Assembly: GCF_029784155.1 (NCBI RefSeq)
Contig: NC_073692.1
Coordinates: 158,129,582 to 158,193,581 of the forward strand
Direction of reading: 5' to 3'
Length of the DNA stretch: 64,000 nucleotides
Origin: Uranotaenia lowii
Taxonomy: Eukaryota > Arthropoda > Insecta > Diptera > Culicidae
This document shows positions 34,350 through 45,284 of this stretch, piece after piece; the stretch's first letter is position 1, and every line of letters begins with the position of its first letter. Both the position numbers and the translations under genes were made by a program. A model generated the notes under the pieces. It ran no database searches and had not been told where the DNA came from. It saw nothing but the letters and a program-made list of their open reading frames with translations.

Positions 34350-35485
34350 AATGTTGCTCCTATTTTGATTTTGGAATTCACTCTTCATTTATCAAAATGC
34401 CGTCGCAGGAAGAAGAGCAGCGTATCAAAATTTTGCTCGCGCATCGCGAAAATCCGAGCTACTCGCACGCAAAGCTGGCAAAATCGCTTCAAGTTACCAA
34501 ATCAACCGTTACAAATGTAATTAAAGTGTTGTGGGAAACGTAAAGTGGGAACGTTTGTCGACAGCCAGGAAGTCTGGATCGGGGGGAAATCGAAAACCGG
34601 AAGCCGCTGAGACGACAAAGAGAGTTGCCGGTAGTTTCAAGCGAAACCCTAACCTCTCTCTCCGAGATGCCGCAAATAAGCTGGGTGTATCGTCTACAAC
34701 CGTGCATCGAGCCAAAAAACGCGCCGGACTATCGAATTATAAGAAGGTAGTGACTCCAAATCGCGATGATAAACAAAATACGATGGCCAAAGCGCGATCC
34801 CGGAGGCTGTACACGACGATGCTGACGAAGTTTGACTGCGTGGTAATGGACGACGAAACCTACGTCGAAGCCGACTACAAGCAGCTTCCGGGACAGGAGT
34901 TTTATACAGCAAAAGGAAGGGGAAAAGTAGCAGATAGTTTCAAGCACATGAAACGGTCAAAGTTCGCGAAGAAATATCTGGTTTGGCAAGGCATCTGGTT
35001 TGTACCTGTGGCTTGGAAAGCAGCATTTTCATAGCTTCCGGGACTGTCAACCAAGAAATTTACGTAAAAGAGTGTTTGAATAAACGTCTGCTGCCTTTCC
35101 TGAAGAAACACGGTTGTTCCGTACTGTTTTGGCCGGATTTGGCACCTTGCAATTACGGTAAAAATGCCATGGAGTGGTACGCCGCCAACAACGTGTAGGT
35201 GGTTCCCAAGGACAAGAACCCTCCCAACACGCCAGGGCTATTGTCAAGCGGAACCTAAAGAAGACCCAAAAAACTGCTAAGGACGAGCAGCAGTTCAAGG
35301 CAAACTGGCTTTCCGCGGCGAAGAAGGTGGACAAGGTGGCTGTACAAAATCTGATGGCAGGGGTTAAGCGTAAGGCCCGGCAATTCGGATTAGGAAAAGC
35401 GGAAGCCTAACTGAATATATTTCCTGAATTTTATACTAATTAAACTTGAAAAAGAAATTTAATTTGATTTTTGAATAAACGATTT
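34350..35485 (+). mobile_element. DD37E (ITmD37E-like) mariner element 2
   Basis: Plus-strand transposase element beginning at the (TG)n tract, head to head with element 1. The right end is near TTGATTTTTGAATAAACG (about 35485), just before the 107-bp foldback element. Confidence 0.7.
34397..35410 (+). pseudogene. DD37E transposase pseudogene 2
   Basis: The ATG at 34397 starts a helix-turn-helix domain (AKLAKSLQVTKSTVTNVIK). Frameshifts follow at about 34525 and 35010. It has VMDDETYVEADYKQLPG and FWPDLAPC, then a stop at about 35197. The RPIE region with the catalytic glutamate is deleted between NPPNTP and AIVKRNLKK (about 35231). The C-terminal tail to 35410 is open. It cannot make active enzyme. 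Confidence 0.8.
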
Positions 35486-35495
35486 CACCGAGTAA

Positions 35496-35602
35496 AGGCA
35501 GAAACACAATACAGCGTCGGTCGTCGCGTCACGTCAGCGGTCAACGCTGTCGATAAGTACTAAAATAAGCGCGACGACCGACGCTGTATTGTGTTTCTGC
35601 CT
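35496..35602. mobile_element. 107-bp near-perfect foldback MITE, TAA target
   Basis: Arms of about 33-34 bp (AGGCAGAAACACAATACAGC.. and its exact complement ending CTGCCT) flank a 41-bp loop. TAA lies on both sides (35493-35495, 35603-35605). A three-base TWA-type duplication suggests the PIF/Harbinger superfamily. The arms are identical, so it is either young or kept identical by conversion. Confidence 0.85.
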
Positions 35603-35605
35603 TAA

Positions 35606-36577
35606 CACGCGTTTTCCTTGACCAAATTTGGACCGAATCACCCTTTAGGGGCGCTGCAGTAAATGAAAAAATGCGACCAGATTCTATGTGAATCAGACTT
35701 TAAAATTTGGGTATCAAAAGGGCAATATAATGAATGAATAATTTTTTGTAGCTTGAAAATTGTTATTTATATTGAAAGTTTAACTCAGAACAACTTAAAG
35801 CACTAAGGATTGTTTTTTAAAAGAGTAAATTTTTTTCACTTTAAACAAAATCGTCCAACTGTATTTTCTTACCACAAATTCATTACACATCACAAGAATT
35901 TGTATAATTTCATGCCCATAAGTTATGCCAATTTTTTGAAACCGATATTGTTTCATAAGAAGTTTGATTTATATGTCGTATCCTAATGTTTCTTAGTAAT
36001 AATTAACATGCGTCTTCGCTGCTGGTTGCTGGCTGTCCTTGCAGGTATTCTAGGAAAGCTTATCACCAAGGTAAGGCAACATCTAGGGGTGGCCTAGTGG
36101 CTGCGTTTTTGGCTATCATCTCGAAGATTAGAGGAATATAGATGGATGCTGAGAGATCGGCAGCACCACATGAGATGGTAGTGACCGAAGTAGGAGAGGA
36201 GAGGAGAGATTATTTTTTTTTTGTTTTGCTGGTTGGACGATTACTTGTGAGCTGAACAGAAGGCCGTTCAAATCTATTATGGAACTTCAAAGTTTCAATA
36301 AGAATTAAAATTTCAGGCTGCATAAAACGAACTTAAGCACATTGATTACGCTGATTGAGCTATGTTTGACCTTTAAAACGAGACTTTTGATAGCTTGAGA
36401 GACTCCAAACTTTGAACTCGCCTATTTCTAGTGGGATTTTTCAAGCTTCAAAGCATAAATGTAAAAATAAACTGAAACAATTAACTTCACAGAAAAATAG
36501 GGACTTGTTTGGAATAATTGAATAGAAAGAATATGATTTTTTAATTATTTTTTATAGAAAATCATTATTCGAAACCA
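35606..36577. other. Intergenic sequence before gene B
   Basis: AT-rich with no supported gene. At 36008 an ATG opens a short leader-like frame (MRLRCWLLAVLAGILGKLI), ending at a TAG after about 29 codons. It has no recognisable partner exon. Confidence 0.4.
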
Positions 36578-36988
36578 TTACTGCACACAATATCTGTTAA
36601 CACAAAGTCCAGCTGATGTATTGATACAAGCGCTACAACTAGGTAGATTCTGAAAAAAAAGAGAAGAAATGTCATAGTAAGTTTAACATTTCATTTAAAC
36701 TATTCTTAATTTATCGATATTACCAATCCATTACAAATGTAGGAAAATGGAGCATATCTGGTGTCAGTTGTGCACGAAGTGGCCCCCAAAGTTGTGCATC
36801 CGAGGCACGTCTTAGACTGAAAAAAAAAATAAAAAAACAAAAAAAATTTAAAAAATAAATTTAAAAAATGTATAGTAATGACCACTTACAACAAACGTTC
36901 CAGCTGGTATGGGCGTCAAAGCTGCTGCGGTACTGTGTAAAACAGCCAACAGAACTAGTGCAAAAATGATGCCTCCGTACAGTTTCAT
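36578..36988 (-). CDS. Small secreted cysteine-rich protein B (same family, no Thr-rich linker)
   Basis: Three exons on the minus strand: 36988-36890, 36816-36724 and 36649-36578, all phase 0, introns 73 and 74 nt, 87 residues. The signal peptide MKLYGGIIFALVLLAVLHST ends near AAA; a short LTPIPAGTFV follows instead of the Thr-rich run. Exon 2 cysteines are C-x2-C-x7-C-x12-C and exon 3 C-x2-C-x7-C-x4-C. Exon 3 starts NLPSCSAC, matching NLPKCSSC of the paralogues. It is head to head with gene C. Function unknown; probably extracellular. Confidence 0.87.
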
Positions 36989-37052
36989 TTTGATAGATCA
37001 GAATAAGAACACTTTCGTAGCACCAATACAAGACGTGAGCTCGACCACCTTT

Positions 37053-37061
37053 CTTATATTT
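37053..37061 (-). promoter_or_regulatory. TATA-like box of gene B
   Basis: Minus strand AAATATAAG about 70 bp before the ATG. Confidence 0.5.
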
Positions 37062-37454
37062 AAAATCAATTGAAGATTTGATGGATGGGAAAATGCACGA
37101 GTTGTTTGAACAATTGGTTCCAAATCAAGGTGGAAAAGTAGAAAATTTGTTTTCAAATATTTGAAATAAATAAATAAAGGCATTTGATCAGTTTATTGAT
37201 AATCAGGTTTGCGTCAATCGAATTGGATTCTGTTTGAATAAGTGTCTGAAAAGTGATTGCATTTAAACTTATCCAAATAAAGCACGACCTCCAAAAAGGA
37301 TCAGTATTGACAAGATACATATAGTTTGTTTATAGATTTTAAATAAGGCATTGACGTCAATAAAGTGCACATAACCTTTTCCACTCCGACAACTGATTAA
37401 AGAAAACCTTGGATTCAGTTCAAATGATAGACTCTTCAATTAAAAACAAGTATT

Positions 37455-37460
37455 TATAAA
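37455..37460 (+). promoter_or_regulatory. TATA box of gene C
   Basis: TATAAA 54 bp before the ATG at 37509. Confidence 0.65.
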
Positions 37461-37508
37461 ATCAGCTGCTCAAAACAATTTTAGTTAGTGATAGCAATTG
37501 TTGGTGAA

Positions 37509-38125
37509 ATGAAGTGGTTCATAATCTTTTGTATTCTATCGGTGGCACTGCTTTGCAATGCCGATAGCAGGGAAAGCAAGGAGAAGAAATCCCGTAAAAC
37601 CACTGTCAAAATGGTTGCCAAGTCGGCAGCTGCAGTAACCACCACAACTACACGCAAGCCAACAACGACAACAACCTCTACAACTACCACTACTACAACA
37701 ACAACTGTTGCACCAGGTGCCGTTCCGAATTTTGATCCAACAAAAAGTTACATTTGGGTAAGGATCAAATACTTTTTCCAGTAGCAAATTTAAGAACATC
37801 GGTGAACGTTATATGTATGAATTTCATAGGATAACGTTTTGATCTTATGAAAACATAAGTTTATTCATCAAAATCTTGAATTTTTTTCAGACCCGTCGAA
37901 ATATTTATTGCATGAGTCCTGTTGGCACAGGGGTAGCTTATATGACTTCAACTTATGTACCATTTTGGTATGCCTGCTTGGAAGCGGTAAGATAACTTGT
38001 TTTTGCTGTACCATGTTTCATATCTGATTGCTTTTTTCTTTTTTTTCTCGCAGAATCTTCCGAAGTGTAGTTCGTGTGTTGGCTCTAGCACCGGAAATTG
38101 CGCCACCAACTATTGTCGTGTTTGA
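37509..38125 (+). CDS. Secreted Thr-rich, cysteine-rich protein C (paralogue of A)
   Basis: Exons 37509-37757, 37891-37986 and 38054-38125, phase 0, introns 133 and 67 nt, 138 residues. The start at 37509 gives a signal peptide MKWFIIFCILSVALLCNA, near-identical in plan to gene A; the frame is open a little upstream but has no ATG there. A basic stretch (KEKKSRKTTVK) and a Thr-rich run precede KSYIW. Exon 2 keeps only two of the four cysteines seen in A and B. Exon 3 (NLPKCSSCVGSSTGNCATNY) is almost identical to gene A. Function unknown; likely extracellular. Confidence 0.88.
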
Positions 38126-38223
38126 ATTTTGTTACAGGATGGTAAATAAGAAGATGCTTTGAAAACTGTTTAAAAAAATTAATTATACATTCAAAATGGA
38201 ATATCACAAGTAATGCCTTACAA

Positions 38224-38229
38224 AATAAA
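38224..38229 (+). promoter_or_regulatory. Polyadenylation signal of gene C
   Basis: AATAAA about 100 bp after the stop codon, just before the left end of the inserted element at 38265. Confidence 0.6.
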
Positions 38230-38264
38230 ACATTACGTAGAAAAGAATGAGGATACTTGATCCC

Positions 38265-40666
38265 TGGGCTGCCGTGTTACGCCGAAGTGACGTATAAACC
38301 ATTTTCGTTTTTAGCGAATAAAAGCGATTTTCTCTTTTTCCTCTTTATTCGTTAATCTGAGACTTTTCATAAAATGTGATCTGTAGAATTATTGCATAGA
38401 TAATTCACAAATGCAGCCTTTTGAAACACAACTCTTTATTTTGCGTAAAATTCGTATAATTACTTCAAATGGATATGCGTCAGTTCGGCGTATAAACGTT
38501 TGTTTTGATTAGACGATTCTCCGTCGGAGTGACGTTTATCCTTAGTCTTTTCGTGCAGGTGGAACAAATTTCGTTCTTAGTTAAAATGGCCAATGCGTTG
38601 GATCTTCTTAAATTGTATTCGAGTGAGGAAGAAAATTTTAGTAATGCTGTCGGAGAAACTTCTCAAGGCATGTATTTCTTTGTACATAAAAAACAATTTC
38701 CGTTTGTTCGTTTGTGAGTTTTTTTATTTGAACTCAATTGCCCTCTCAGCCCTAGTTTTAGCGTTAAGATAAGACCTAGAGAACTGAAATTCGGGATAAG
38801 TGGGTGCTAATTATTACCAGGAATGAAGGAAAATGTCAGATTTGAAGATGACTCATAATGTTTTACATTGGATTTAGATGAAAATTGACATACAGTTACG
38901 TTCAAAAATGAATGAATTTGCGCGAAGCGACGTACCCACTTCCAAATTTGACAAGCTGCCATTTCTCTCTCGGTTGATATTTTTTCTTGAAATTTTCACA
39001 CAATTTAGTTCAACTATCTAATTAACGCTCTACGAAATTTGAAGTCTTTACAATGACTGGAAATAAAGATACAGCTATTCCCGTAAAAAAGGGAAATTTG
39101 GAATTGCTTCATTGAATATGCTGTATCTTTGACAATTTTCATTGGAAAATCTTGAAATTTGGTCCAAAGATGTAAAAATGTTTGATATAGTACTAGGCCA
39201 AGTTTCGTCAAAATCAATGAACGTGATTAAAAATGGTGCCGGGTAGAAAATGAGGTTCATTGGACCAAATTTCAAGATTTTCCATAAAAATTGTCAAAGA
39301 TACAGCATATTTAGTGAAGCAATTTTAACCTTCCCATGCCGTTCGGGTCAATATGACCCGAAGCGCACATTTAGAATCTCTTTATCATCATTCCAATATA
39401 CTGAAGAACTAGGAATTTTGACAGACCAAGTATGTTCTATGAAAACAATGATCAAATTAACGTCAAAAAACTAAAATTTGAGTTTTGAATATCGGTTCAT
39501 GGGGAAATGAAATACAGCTAAGCAAAGCAAAAATTGGATATCGTTTTTTTAAAGTTAGATTTTTTTTCTACCGGAAGATCTGAGATAGCGGTCAAAACTT
39601 TCATTGGACCCCAACATATCTATACATTGTCGGATAGATGGATTCTTGACGATTTCAAACATCAATGAAACACTTAAATACAGAAAAGCTGTCAAAAGTT
39701 ATGAGCATTTTAAAAATAAAATTGATTTTTCGGACTTTTTACTTTCTGAACCAGTTTCCGATAACTTGGTAATACATATCGACTTTATTTTAAAATTTTG
39801 AGTAATAAGAACAAATTACCTACACAATGAATATAATATCATCAAAATCGGTTAACATTTACAGCCAGGAGAACGAAAACAAACTACAACTCAAATTTCC
39901 CCGAAACGGATATTTTGCGAACGGCATGGGAAGGTTAAATTTCCCTTTTTAAAAAAAGTTTCTGGAAGAATTCTAATTTATAACTATTGTTTTTCTATGA
40001 TTTTCTTACTAATTAAATATTTGAATTTTTTAAACATTATCTCATTTTTGAAACCAGAATTTTTCTCGTAAATAAAATTCGAGTGCATAGCTTTAAAAAA
40101 AAACAATATTGTTGCTTGACAAACAAACTTACCACAAACAAATGACAACACAAACAAATTTCTTTGTAACAAAAACAACGCAAAATTAATGAAGAATTTG
40201 TTTTGTTCAACAAATGTTAAATAATTTCTCGATTTTTTTTAATTAATATAGATGTCGACGTTTGCATTCAAATTTTATTTATCAAAAAGGCTCGACAACT
40301 TCTTTGTTTGAGAACCCTTTATTCTGAGGAAAGGGGGAGGGGGGGTGGCTTTTTTTATTTTATTCTTAACCGATTATCATGTTAAAATATGATTTTTTTT
40401 TTCAAATCTGAGGAATGTCGCCTGTAAATTATATGGGTTATTGAAATTGTTCTATGTCACTTTCAAAAACGCATGGATATACGTCACTTCGGCGTATAAA
40501 TCGCACTTTTGGCGATTCGTTTTTATCGATTTTCTCAAAAACTGTTTGATTTTTTCTAGATTTGTTGAAAGCATTTGATAGCTCATAGGAAAACGCACAC
40601 AATAGCGTCAAAAAGTCAAAATCGAAAAAAATGGATATACGTCACTTCGTCATATCACGGCAGTGG
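38265..40666. mobile_element. TIR element with recurrent internal motifs, unknown superfamily
   Basis: Left end CTGCCGTGTTACGCCGAAGT (38269) and right end ACTTCGTCATATCACGGCAG (ending 40663) are imperfect inverted repeats. The element is bracketed by the direct repeat GGATACTTGATYCC (38251-38264, 40667-40680). The motif ACGTCACTTCGGCGTATAAA or its complement recurs inside. A short open frame from ATG 38586 (MANALDLLKLYSSEEENF) may be a transposase exon remnant. A TTAA element sits inside. Confidence 0.65.
39329..39934. mobile_element. piggyBac-like MITE with TTAA target
   Basis: Perfect 17-bp ends CCTTCCCATGCCGTTCG and its complement, with TTAA at 39325-39328 and 39935-39938. The palindrome CGGGTCAATATGACCCG follows the left tip. 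No coding capacity. A related sequence without tips is at about 44190-44480. Confidence 0.8.
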
Positions 40667-41064
40667 GGATACTTGATTCCACAGCTATATCTCGAAACTG
40701 AAATGTCGACATAGATCAAATGATCTCGAAAAAATTGCCAAACAAAGCAAAACAACTAGCACAAAATTATTAATATTTATCCAATGACTAAAATTCATCC
40801 AATAACTAGCCGATCCCTTACGAACTTCGTTTCGCTTTCAATCATTAATACGTCAAAATGAGTTAAGAATATAGAATCCGATACATTTTTTGACAATATT
40901 GGGGAAAACATTCAACAGTGTTTAAAGTTGCCAATTTTTCTAGTCCTTCAACTTAAAATTCCAATTATACGGTTGTCTTACTATTAAAATGGATGTGAGA
41001 GAGTTTTCTTCTCGATCGGTTGCAAAACCAAGATGCTATGACAGAAACCTGTGCTATTTGTTTA
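39943..41064. other. AT-rich sequence between elements
   Basis: It includes the right end of the 38265-40666 element. From 40681 to 41064 there is nothing recognisable apart from similarity of about 40755-40805 to 119-170. Confidence 0.45.
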
Positions 41065-42729
41065 CAGTGAGGGGCAAAATAAAGTATCCAAATTATTTTT
41101 GTTCAATTTCTTTTATTTTTCTGGTTAAAATTCAACGAAAACGCATCGTAATCATTTTTTAAATATTGTTTATTATGTTCTTTTCAATTTTTGTTAATGT
41201 TGCGCTGTTAAAAAAAAAGTTTCTCTGATAGAAAAAAACCGTTAAGATTCCAAAAAAAAAAAAAAACAGGGGCAAAATAAAGTGTCCAGATTGGTACAGC
41301 TTCAAATTGATTCAAACTTAAGGCAAACAAGAACGATTTAATAATGGGTATGGCCTCCTTCGGCCTTCAACACCTCCTACAAGTGCTTCGGTATTTTTTC
41401 AACAAGGTTGTACATGTGTTGTGGGTCGAGTTCCTCCCACGTATGCTCCATGGCATCAAAATAAGTATTTTTAATTTGTCTCACCAGTCTTATCAATCAG
41501 AGCATCGAGGATGGCCCACAGATTTTCGATGAAGTTCAGATCAGGACTTTGTACGGGTCATTCGAGGGGTTCGATGCGGCAGGAACGGGAAAATCACTTC
41601 ATCAGATTGGCCGTATGCTTTGGATCGTTATTCTGCTGTAAAACGAAGCGCTCTTCGAGGCCCGCCTTGATGAGGGATACCTCGAGGTTTTCCCGCAGGA
41701 TATTGGAATATGACTCAGCTGTCATGATTCCGTCAATTTTTTTTCAAATTGCCCACCCCACCCCAAGAAAAGCACTACCACACACTCACGTTACCTCCTC
41801 CGTGCTTGACTGTTCCTTGGATATGGCGATCTTGGAGCTCCTCACCCGACTTGCGCCACATATGATCACGCTTCTTCCGGTTGAATAGCTCGAATTTGGA
41901 TTCGTCGGCCCACAACAATGTTTTCCAGTATTCGAGCCGTTTATCGGCATGTTCCTTGACGAACTTGAGCCGCTTAGCCTTGTTCACCTGGCTGATGAAA
42001 GGCCTTTTCACTGCAATCTTTCTATGGTACTCCTTTGCATGGATGCGGCGACGGACAGTACAACGCAATACCGAAAATTGGAGCTCTTCCTGTATCTGCT
42101 GGATCGTTATTATTGCGTTTTTCTTCACTTCAAGAATGATTTTCTTGTCCGTTCTGGCATCTGTCTTGGGCTTCAGCCCTCTTCCCGGGCGATCCACCAC
42201 CGATCCGAACGTTTTCATCTTCTTCATGATTTCGATACCGCTGTCTTGCTGATTTCGTAGTGCTTGGCCACTTCCCGGTGCGTTTGACCGTTATTCACAA
42301 CACGAACAACCAGTTTCCGGATGGACAACGGAATGGAACCAGAAATTTAAGCGTTCTCCATATTTTACAACTAATTCGAATTTAGACACCTTTTTGAATA
42401 CTCCAGAGCCAAGCCAGTTGTTTATGAAACGTCAAAATACACAAAACAAAAAAATTCGAGGGGCCTCGCGATGGAAACTTATCGAAATTATATTGATTTC
42501 TGAGTTGGACACTTTATTTTGCCCATTTTTTTTTTTTGGAGTATTAATTGTTTTTTTTTCTATCAGAAAAACTTTCTTTTTTTTACCAGCACAACATTAA
42601 CAAAAGTTAAAGAGAACATAATAAACAATATTTTAAAAATGATTACGATGTGTTTTCGGTGAATTTTAACCAGAAAAATAAAAGAAATGATAAAAAAATA
42701 ATTTGGACACTTTATTTTGCCCCTCACTG
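41065..42729 (-). mobile_element. Tc1-like element with intact ends
   Basis: Ends CAGTGAGGGGCAAAATAAAG and its complement, flanked by TA at 41063-41064 and 42730-42731. Inverted homology extends over 100 bp inward. The 1665-bp length is normal for Tc1. The transposase on the minus strand is broken. Confidence 0.9.
41344..42359 (-). pseudogene. Tc1 (DD34E-type) transposase pseudogene
   Basis: The frame 42227-41775 holds the DNA-binding domain and the first catalytic aspartate (WADESKFELF). Downstream NNDPKHTANLMK and SPDLNFIENLW are in one frame but interrupted by two TGA codons at former Trp positions. The second catalytic aspartate, normally in a DNDPKH context, reads N. Further frameshifts near 41760 and at both ends. 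Inactive. Confidence 0.82.
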
Positions 42730-44189
42730 TATATGCACGACTCCCTTGCTTGACCTTCGTACTAAAATTGGATACCAAGTATCAATTAACTACCGTAAAA
42801 CGGGGTAACATTGATCACCGGGGTAAATTTGACCAACAATAAACTTCTCCACATTAACCTAAATAACTCAGTCTATAGATTGATTTTTTGAAAACTGTTT
42901 ATACGTTTGAATGCCAACAACAAACAGCTCTCCTGATGATATCAAAAAGCATTTAGAAGCAAACGGGTTGTTGAATGTGATAGAACAACTTTTTTTCTTT
43001 GTATATGTATTGTTAGAGTGCAACTTTTATAGACATTTAATGATAAATTTGTGATATTTAAAAAATAAGGACAATTTCATAGAGTAAGTCCGTATTGCAC
43101 AAATGGATGGGAACCCTATCAAATGGTTAACTTTGATGAAAAAATGAAAATGGAAATAATGGGAGGGCCTAGGGCATAGGTCAGCAACCTGCGGCTCTTT
43201 GGATGTATAACTGCGGCTCTTTGGATGTATAACTGCGGCTCTTTAGCTCAATGTGTGAAAAATTTGAAAATCCTCGAAATTTTCTAGAGTAAACGGATGC
43301 AACATAAGTTTTCCTTCAGTTCAGATAATATTTCCCAGGATTCAAAAAGAAGCCAAAAAACTACTATAGAACAAATTAACAGCATCTTGTTAGTTTGCAA
43401 CCAAGTTGAGATTTAGAAATCAGTTAACGTTCTTCATAAAAGTTTGGTATAGCATTTGGAGGTCTGGAGAAATTTTTCTTCGCTGGTACGGGTACTTGTG
43501 CGTTGAATTTGTTTCGTTTGTTTTTCTGATTTAATCTGATAAAATCCGAGCATTTTTTAATCGTCAAATAAAGTCCTCACTGTTGAGATTATGAAAATTA
43601 GTTTGTTTTTCTTGAATTGAATTTATTTTAAAAATAAATTTGCCTTACCACCGTTGTGATCAAATATGAACATCAGGTGATTTTGTTTCTTAAAACATTT
43701 TGTTTTTAATTTTTTCAAATATTGAATGGATATGAAAAGGAACATCTCTCAATGTTCCTTTTCAAATCCATGAAAGCATTTCACAAATTTTCATAAAATC
43801 AAGTTCTTCTTTCTAATTTTGAACATGAGTTCAAGTGAACAAAATTTTCAAGTTTGATAAAAAATATTTTTGTAAACCGGGAGCTGTGTGCTGGATCTTA
43901 TTTTAGAATTTCATATATAATATGAATATTTTTAGGTATTTATTCGAAGGAGAAACTTTATTTGGTAAAGAAGCATTTTCTTTCATAAACTTTAATATAT
44001 CTTCTAACAACTTTTACATCCTTTTTTTGATTCCAAACTTAATTCCTTTATCATGTTGCTACAATTATTTTTAAACGTCATGGCTGTTTTTTAAAGTTGA
44101 TTAAGATTTCTGAGTCTTTTTCAGAATTTTGGTTTGGTTTGTACTATGAAGTGATGATCAAAATAAAGTCTTAAACTAAAATTTAAGTT

Positions 44190-44480
44190 TAAAAAATCGG
44201 TTCATTGAAAAATGAAATACAGCGCAGTAAAGCCAAAGTTAGGTGTCGATTATTATTTATGATTTATTATTATACAGGAAGATCCGAAATAGCTATCAAA
44301 ATTTTCATTGGACCCCAGCATATTTCTACATCATCGGTTGAATCTATTCTTGACAAATCCAAAAATCCAAGTTACATTGAAATACAGCAAATCTTTCAAG
44401 AATTAAAAGTATTTTAAAAATGGTTTTTTTGACTGTTTAAAATATTTGATAATGTTTTGTTTTGAAATATTGAAAAATTA
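44190..44480. repeat. Fragment related to the TTAA element at 39329
   Basis: Shares GGTTCATTGAAAAATGAAAT-type sequence and ATTTTCATTGGACCCCA with 39487-39615. Terminal repeats are absent. Confidence 0.6.
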
Positions 44481-45284
44481 GAATAAATTATTCACAAAAC
44501 GAACCGCCAACTAACTACTATAATGATTAACATTACAAATTCGTAAGCGAAAACTGAGAACTCATTCAACAATAAAAATATTTATTTAAAAAAAAATCAA
44601 ATTGATTTAATTCCAAAACACTAATTGAATAAAAATTCTAAATATGAATTTGTGATTAGAATTCATAGTATCCATGATACATTTGAGACTCAAAGGTTTA
44701 GACATTTTTTTAAAGATTTCATTAGTATGGAGAAGAAACAACTTAGAAGGGTTACGATTTTGAACAGAATTGAGAATTTCAACTTAAATTCGCGTTATCG
44801 AAAAATATAATTTTTGAAACCTTTTTTTTTTTTTTACCAGAAATTAAAATGAGAACTAGAGAGCTGAATCGGAATGCTAATAATAAAAAAATAAAAGAAA
44901 TGTTATAACTGTATTATCAGATAAAATCCCGCGACCGATTGTTCAATTTTGCCAAGTTACGACTAATTTATGAATTAAAATTTGTTGATTTATTTTTTCT
45001 AAGGCCCGGAAAATATTTATCTATTTAAAATGATAGTTTTAAGCACATAACAAACAAATAAATCTCAATAGATTTTAACGGATGTTCAAAACCAACAAAA
45101 TTGTTAAGGCTTATTTGTAGAATTTGGAGAAAAAATAATAGTAACAAACCCTCGTTTAGTTTTTTTTTATTAGTTTAGGTATCTCTTGAAGTATGCATTT
45201 TTATGATATAAAACTTTCAATGCTTCTTTTTAATATTTCAACAGAACACATCGAATGTCTATTTTTTTTTATCTGGGAATAGGT

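Noticed and set aside
37488..37508. Upstream start for secreted protein C
   Set aside because: The open frame extends upstream only by a non-ATG codon; the ATG at 37509 begins a signal peptide aligned with gene A.
40325..40345. G-rich run as a possible G-quadruplex
   Set aside because: One uneven G run with no four-tract pattern.
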